Shown: piece after piece, positions 57,983 through 64,000 of the stretch | How the letters are laid out: every line of letters begins with the position of its first letter | Numbering within the stretch: position 1 is the stretch's first letter | DNA from: Epiperipatus broadwayi | Taxonomy: Eukaryota > Onychophora > Udeonychophora > Euonychophora > Peripatidae | NCBI GenBank assembly: GCA_028023455.1 | Contig: JAQFVV010006549.1 | Coordinates: 558,001 to 622,000 of the forward strand | DNA length: 64,000 bases | Direction of reading: 5' to 3' | Position numbers and translations under genes: made by a program | Notes under the pieces: model-generated | Databases searched by the model: none | What the model was told of the DNA's origin: nothing | Seen by the model: the letters and a program-made list of their open reading frames with translations, nothing else

Positions 57983-59540
57983 ATGAAATGTGTAGAAGAC
58001 TTTTATCAAGAATTATATAGTAATAAAGAACAAGTGCCTCCTATACCTATTATACCTTCTGAATTGTCCATAATTTTAAATGAGGAAGTGAGACATGCAA
58101 TTAAATTTATGAAGAAAGGGAAGGCTCCTGGTATTGATGGAATTATAATTGATATATTAAAAGAAGCAGGTGAAGAAATATAATTTTTTTTAGCAAAGTT
58201 ATATACCAAGTGTCTAAATGATAAAGATGTACCAGATGATTGGAAGAATGCAGTATTAATATTATTTTAAAAAGGTGATAAAGAAGATATTAGAAATTAC
58301 AGACCTATCATACTTTTATCAGTTTTATCCAAAATTTTCACTAAGATAATTACAACTCGTCTACAGAAAACCCTGGATTTTCACCAACCAAGAGAACAAG
58401 CTGGATTTAAAAATGGTTTTAGTACAGTAGATCATATCCAGGTATTGAGAGAAGTCATAGAAAGGACAAATGAATATGAGTTGCCTTTATGCTTAGGATT
58501 TGTGGATTGAAAAGGCATTTGATTCTATAAACATTTCTTCAGTGATTAAAGCATTGGATCATCAGGGTGTAGATCCAGGATATTGTCATATTTTTAAGAA
58601 TATTTATAAAAAATGCAACAGCAACAATTAGATTACATAATGATAGTAGGAAAATCAATATTAAAAAAGGTGTAAGACAGGGTGACTACATATCTCCAAA
58701 ACTTTTTACAGCAGTGCTGCAAGAAGTATTTTGTGGATTAAAATGGAAAGCTAAAGGAGTGAAAGTAATTGGAGATTATTTAGGACATTTAGATTTTGCA
58801 GATGATGTAGTTGTTTTTGCAAATAATGTTTTAGAGCTACAGGAAATGTTGCAGGAGTTATCAGATAAAAGTAGAAAAGTAGGACTAAAGATAAATGTTA
58901 AAAAGACTACACTAATGTTTAATAGATTTTCTCAAAATATGAAAATAAAGATTGATTATGATGAGTTAGAAGAAGTTAACAGTTACAAATACCTTGGTCA
59001 GATTACTAATACATATGGAAACATAATGGATAAAATTAATCATAGAATTAAACTGGGGATGAGTGCTTTTGATAGAAATAACTTGCTACTAAAAGGAAAC
59101 ATGCCTATGTGTTTGAAAAGAAAGGTTTTTAATAAATGAGTTTTGCCAGTTCTTACTTATGGATCTGAGACTTGGACACTTAATAGAAGAGCAATACAGA
59201 GACTTCAGACCACTCAAAGAAGTATGGAGAGATGCATGTTGGGAGTAACAAGAAGAGATCGAAAATGCAATGTATGGGTAAGAGAACAAACAGGTGTTAC
59301 TGACCTCATTGAAAAAATTAAAAGACAAGTGGAGTTGGGCTGGACATATTGCTAGAAGAGATTGAAATTTTAAACTGGATTCCAAAAGATTGTAAAAGAC
59401 CCAGAAAGAGACCACATGTGAGATGGATTGATGAAATAAGAAAGTGTGCAGGGGTGATATGGAAAAGAGAAACTAAAGATAGGAAAAGATGGATTGAACT
59501 TGGAGAGACCTTCATCCTGCAGTGGATTAATAATGGTTGA
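57983..59540 (+). pseudogene. RTE reverse transcriptase, multiply frameshifted
   Basis: Matches the 26-27.5 kb RT through its length. It starts further upstream with MKCVEDFYQELYSNKEQ, then KKGKAPGIDGI, DVPDDWKNAV, RNYRPIILLSVLSKIFTKI, FVD with a frameshift before KAFDSINIS, LDFADD (58790-58807), YLGQITN, a stop at 59137-59139 (TGT to TGA), TYGSETWTLNRR, and the C-terminal RKRPHVRWIDEIRK. At least four frameshifts or stops are visible. Most differences from the other copy are single bases, so both derive from one recent family. Confidence 0.88.
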
Positions 59541-59669
59541 TGATGATGATATTATATACACTTTAAATCAAATGTAATTAGAGGGGATTTTAATTCTAAC
59601 TTTAAAATTCCCTTTAGCCATTCACTCTATTCTATACACATGACCACATACATGCGGAAAAGATAAATG

Positions 59670-59712
59670 ATCTTCAATATACATATTTCATGCTGAACCA
59701 GTGCTCAGTTTA
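59670..59712 (-). ncRNA. Eroded hammerhead, family 4 unit d
   Basis: Minus strand: AAACTGAGCACTGGTTCAGC, AT, GAA, AUAUGUAU, A, UUGAAG. The CUGAUGA box and helix II 5' strand are deleted into one another. Confidence 0.4.
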
Positions 59713-59986
59713 TATTAAAATAGCAAATCTTCAAACTTTAATAGACAGGCTTCAACCCTTCTTACTCTCCAATTCTTTAGCCATCCTTATCATTGAAAAT
59801 CTGATGATGGTATGTTCAAAGCCCTTGTGTGCAATTTTGTTGTCATAGCATTTTTGACTATAAGTCATTCTGACCTCTCATATGCCCATTTAAATACACA
59901 GAAGAGGCATGCAGAATACAGGCCAAATTATGTAATATTTGAATACAAGTATAGTATATATACTTTAAACTAGATGTAAATACAAT

Positions 59987-59998
59987 GGATTTGAACCC
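59987..59998 (-). promoter_or_regulatory. B-box-like element, family 4 array
   Basis: Minus strand GGGTTCAAATCC, with TGACTAAATGGAG about 35 nt upstream as a possible A box. Together they look like the promoter half of a tRNA-derived SINE. Confidence 0.5.
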
Positions 59999-60080
59999 AG
60001 ATTTTCAAGCTCCATTTAGTCATCTGCTCAATCCTATACAACTAATATACATGACCACATATGTATGAAAAAATAAATGA

Positions 60081-60128
60081 TCTTTAATATAAGTATTTTG
60101 TGCTAAGCTGACACTAATCAGTTGGTCT
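60081..60128 (-). ncRNA. Eroded hammerhead, family 4 unit e
   Basis: Minus strand: ACCAA, CUGAUUA (G8 changed to U), a helix II region with UUAGCAC, AAAA in place of GAAA, UACUUAUA and UUAAAG. Helix I is partly lost. Confidence 0.45.
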
Positions 60129-60540
60129 GGATCATCATCTTCCACACATATATATTGCTCAGGTTATAATAAAATAGAACATCTTCAAACTTTAATAATC
60201 AGGCTTCAATTTTCGCCACTCTTCAACACTTCATATCATTGAAAATCTGCTGATGGTGTTTTCAAAGCCTCTGCTTGCCAATTTTTGTGTCATACTCATG
60301 TTAACTGTAAATCATTCTACCTCTTTACATGTAGGATATTACACCCATTTAAATACACAAACAAGAGATGGGCAGAAAACAGTATGATTATGTAATGCTT
60401 AAATATAAGTATAGTATATGAATTTTAAACTAGATATAATTAAAAGGGATTTAAACCCAGGTTTTCAAACTCTATTTAGTCATCCAATCAATCCTATAAA
60501 CTGATACACACAGACCACATACATGTGGAAAAAAAGATCT

Positions 60541-60586
60541 CCAATATATGTTATTTTGTGCTGTGCAAGCACTCATCATTTGGTCT
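60541..60586 (-). ncRNA. Eroded hammerhead, family 4 unit f
   Basis: Minus strand: ACCAA, AUGAUGA (C3 changed to A), perfect helix II GUGC/GCAC, AAAA in place of GAAA, then AUAUAUUGG. Helix I (CCAA/UUGG) is kept but two core bases are wrong. Confidence 0.5.
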
Positions 60587-60692
60587 GGATTGTTATATCT
60601 AATTTAAAGTATATGTACTAAACTTGTATTTAAATATGACATATTCAGCCCGTATTCTGTTCATCCCACTTCTGTGTATTTAAATGGGTTTA

Positions 60693-63600
60693 AGGTTCCT
60701 TAACAGATGTTTTTTTTAAAAATTATTTAAGTCTACAAAAAAAAAGATTTAAATAATCATAATTTTATATTTCATTAAAAAATGTGGTAGTGTTCTGATC
60801 TATCATGTCATCTGTTTGATGGCGTTGATGCTAAGCAAAAACACATTGACATAATATTCCTGGGCCAGCAATTATATAGAACTACAATTTCCCTAAAATT
60901 AAAAAATTTAAACAAAATATAAAAATGTAAGCTGACTTTTTGGACTTTATAAGACAGTAATTAATCAGAGACTGAATTTTTTTGTGTGTGTCGATAAAAA
61001 ATTACATTACTTTTGAATAGCAAATAATAGTACATTAGAGACTTTTTTGGACAGTAATTCAAACAAAATTTTACAATCAAAGCTGACTTTGACCTTTTTG
61101 GGACAGTAATTAATTACAGAGGCATTTTGTGTGTGTGTGTGTACATATAAAAAATTGTTACTTTTTTAACAACATAATAGTAAATATAGTGAATCGGAAA
61201 AGTTACGTTACTTTTTTAATAAAAAATAAAAGTAAATTTTACCCTTTTTTTTGATAGTAATTAATCAGACACCGCATTTTGGGGGAAAAAGTAAATTATA
61301 TTGCAATTTACTCACTAAAGTTCATAATTATAACAAAGTATTAAAATGAAATCCAACTCCAGTGTCTGGAAATTACCAATTTTCAGAGTTTGAAGCAGCC
61401 ATGTTCCTTGTCTCGGACGATTTCTCACGATATGTTACTTTCATTGGGATTTTGAAATAGTGCTGTGACACACCCTAAAAATCCAATTTGTGAGGGTTAC
61501 ACAATTTTGATGGAACAGTGATGTCATTGTTAAAACTGTTAGAAGGTACCAGTAGGTCAGTTCACATTAAAGAAAAAAGTTGGACTGAAAAGTTAAATTA
61601 TTCAGACATGATGCAGACAACACACCCTCACATGATACTGTAGTGAAAATAGACAAGCCAGCACTACAATAAAGTGCATAACACAAGCAACTATGGCAGC
61701 CAATGAAAGCATTTTTCTGTGCTTTTAGCATAGAAAAAGCCACAGTAGCTGGAAGCCAAGTAAACAGACTCTTTCTGTGTTTTTTGTAGAAAGAAGGTTA
61801 TCTGCTTGGCTGTGGTCATGGAAACGGCATATTTCTAGAAATTTAGCAAGAAATAGTGCCATCAAGCAGCTGACATGATAGAACAGAACATTACCAAAAA
61901 TGTATTGTGCTGTATTATAATATAAGATATTATATTATTATCTGAAGAAGAGCATTAAAGAATTTATTTATTATGACTATTTTGTTTGCTCTCCCTGAAA
62001 GAAAGAAGTCAATTTTTTTCAAGGAGGAGATAATAAAAAAAAATCAACTTGAAACAAACTGTTTGATAAATATTACGAAGAATTTTAAAAAATTTCACTT
62101 TATAAATGGAAATAAAATATATCTGCCAAAATGACATTTTATTTAAGTGAATTTAAATATCTTTTCTGCATTTAAGTATTTTATAAATGCCTGCAATAAT
62201 GTTTTAAATTCTGTGAGCTATTTTGTTCTCCTGAACATTACTATGGAGACTGCTGTGGTTATTCATATGACATTTAGAACTGAAGTATTTTTCCTGCTAA
62301 ATATTTTTGTGACTTGTGATAAGTATGATTTAGAAAAGCATTCTTCCACAAAGTAATTTCTTTATTACAATGAATTATGATAATTCTTTTGATGGATTAA
62401 TTTTTGGAAAACTTGAATTTAAATATTATGGTATTTATTGCAAAATAATCATAATTTAAATCCATGCATGTTTTTAATGAATGGCCACAAATTTATTTTA
62501 TTACTCACTAGCATAATCATCTGAAGTTTTCATTAGGGATATCCAGAAAATATATTATCTTCTAGATTTTGATATTATATTTTATGATGGATATTTTGCT
62601 GTCCACAAGATTTTGTTGCCAACATTCCTCAGTGTAATGGTTCTGGAAAAAAGAAAGCAGAAAGAAAGACTTTATTTTATTATTTATTGATAGTAAAAAA
62701 ATGTATTTTATTTGTATTTACAATTTTTGCATATCATGTTTTATTTAGGTGCATATTATTCTAATATTATATGCTATATTTTGAAATGTTTTAAGTTAAG
62801 TTCTCATAATAGCAATTTATCATATTTGTATATTTTAAAATAGCATGTTTTTCTTTTTACATCTGAATTATTTATTTATAAAGATATATTGTTATGTTGT
62901 AAGCTGAATAAGTAGATGTATGTTTCTATTTATTTTATTCTTATTATTTCCTAATGAAATGGAACCATATTTGGCATTAGTTATATTTCACATTTATCAG
63001 ATATAGTATTTTCATTAGAAATAGTACATTAAATCTCTCTCTACTTTAACAATACTTGTATATGCCAGTATATTTAGAGATGTTGGTGTAAGTCTCTGTC
63101 ATTATTTTGCTAGCTTATTTTTAAACAAGATTGTAACATTAGTCTCTCTTTTATTATATATTGTCTTTCTAGCATCTGTATGCTCTTAGCGTATGTTTTG
63201 GAGATAGTAGCTCGAATCTCTCTATTTTAAGGCAATTCCTATTTAATATTTTTGTTCCTGATGTGCATTCTCATTATTTTTCTGACTAATGACAAAGTCC
63301 TAGATCCTTCATTATTCCTCAAAAGATGGTGCATTCTTATGAGCTATGCAATCATACTTTTCACTTTGCTTATTTTTCTTATTTGAAAATGGATTTTGTT
63401 TGTTGTTGGTAATATGTTTAGAATAGTGTCATATTTTATCATAGTATTACTTGGTATTTTTAGTAGTTTATCAAAATATTGAGGAACTCTACTATACCTC
63501 TATACCATTCTTGATTGGCTTAAATGTAAATAATTCATTGTAAATGTTTAAGACCTATATTTGAGCTATTGCTAATAATGAGGACAAAATACTACAAATA

Positions 63601-64000
63601 ATTAATTTTAAAATTTTAAAGTGTATTTAGGCATAAATAGATAATATGTACCTGTCTTATTACTCTTTTGTCACTGGATTGGTAATCTATTATTATTGAG
63701 TATGTTAAATATTCATAAAAGGGACACTACTTATATAAGGGTTATTATCATTGTATGAATACATTGATAAGTGAGAAACTTTTTGATAATTACACAATAG
63801 AAAGTTTATTTTAATATGCTGGATTATTTTTTTTTAATCCAATTGAATTGAATTTTATAAAACATGACATAAAATTTTAAATCCTCTGTCATTATTTCGA
63901 AGAAGTTGTGAAAGCCTTTAGCTCTATGGATTCAAATATGGAATATTTGTAATTTTGTATTTGTTTTTGTGTAGAATAAATATTTGTTTTGTTATTTAAG
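60693..64000. other. No gene seen; imperfect tandem stretch at 60930-61300
   Basis: 60930-61300 has three loose copies (about 130 bp apart) of GCTGACTTT--GGAC(A)GTAATTAAT--AGA and GCATTTTGTGTGTGTG-like sequence. 61350-61870 is less AT-rich (CCATGTTCCTTGTCTCGGAC near 61399) with no open frame or motif I recognise. From 61900 to the end I see only AT-rich sequence. Confidence 0.45.

Larger units (their letters stand above)
56640..59546 (+). mobile_element. RTE-type LINE, nearly full-length but dead
   Basis: It contains a 5' leader (GGCAGCGGTTGGTGGCCGAA, near 56690), endonuclease, RT and a C-terminal region. It ends at GGTTGATGATGATGATATTA with the same short tail type as the 26-27.5 kb copy. 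The exact 5' limit is uncertain. Family 4 hammerhead units begin directly after its 3' end. Confidence 0.82.
59549..60692. mobile_element. Family 4 array: three minus units and an inverted cap
   Basis: Units start at about 59549, 59955 and 60417 (each with TATA-ACTTTAAA-TAGATGTAAT or close, then GGGATTT-AACCCAG) in minus orientation. The array ends with a short plus-oriented piece (60598-60692, CTAATTTAAAGTATATGTAC and TGTATTTAAATGGG), again 5' to 5'. More diverged than the 7.6-8.9 kb and 13.6 kb copies. Ribozymes here are eroded. Confidence 0.72.

Noticed and set aside
1-64000. CRISPR arrays, operons, ribosome binding sites
   Set aside because: All recognisable content is eukaryotic retroelement sequence; no regularly spaced short repeats with unique spacers.

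Overview
The window is strongly AT-rich eukaryotic DNA, most likely from an invertebrate animal. The evidence is the combination of Penelope-like elements (PLEs) with GIY-YIG endonuclease, RTE-type LINEs with apurinic-type endonuclease, tRNA-derived SINEs with internal Pol III boxes, a hAT-type MITE and hammerhead-ribozyme repeats. The sequence does not let me name the species. I recognise no host protein-coding gene; every protein homology I can defend belongs to a retroelement relic.

Layout. 1-2.7 kb: relics of a PLE with a GIY-YIG domain, including a head-to-head inverted pair. 5.4-5.6 kb: a short dispersed-motif repeat. 7.58-8.9 kb: a composite hammerhead repeat (family 4), with a single unit of the same family at 13.6-14.0 kb. 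15.07-18.5 kb: two copies of a second PLE fused head to head, each ending in a tRNA-like segment. 21.05-21.94 kb: hammerhead composite (family 3). 22.1-22.3 kb: palindromic MITE-like repeat. 25.25, 29.6, 30.5 and 34.75 kb: tRNA-Gly-like SINEs. 26.0-27.6 kb: RTE reverse transcriptase interrupted by one stop. 27.8-28.1 kb: PLE end fragment. 30.9-32.3 kb: decayed RTE. 37.1-37.7 kb: hammerhead family 1. 38.1-38.6 kb: direct repeats. 39.85-42.7 kb: unassigned sequence with three small tandem arrays. 44.2-48.0 kb: very decayed LINE carrying two family 1 insertions. 50.5-51.2 kb: palindromic composite (family 5). 52.5-53.2 kb: hAT-like MITE. 55.4-56.3 kb: family 2 composite. 56.6-59.55 kb: longer RTE pseudogene with endonuclease and RT. 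59.55-60.7 kb: family 4 array. The rest is AT-rich sequence in which I see nothing.

The main result is a set of type I hammerhead ribozymes that can be read directly from the sequence: CUGANGA box, helix II, GAA, a short helix III and a matching helix I. They sit in multi-unit repeats of about 350-480 bp resembling the retrozymes described in animals. In the best copies helix III is a perfect palindrome, as expected for ribozymes that cleave as dimers. These repeats, and two unrelated PLE families, share one topology: units fused 5' end to 5' end so that the 3' ends point outward, usually with one arm made of tandem units. Several composites are bounded by direct repeats of 13-15 bp that look like target-site duplications, so they inserted as finished composites. 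A plausible reading, which is inference, is that hammerhead circles are copied and inserted by PLE-type reverse transcriptase/endonuclease, with template switching producing the head-to-head cap.
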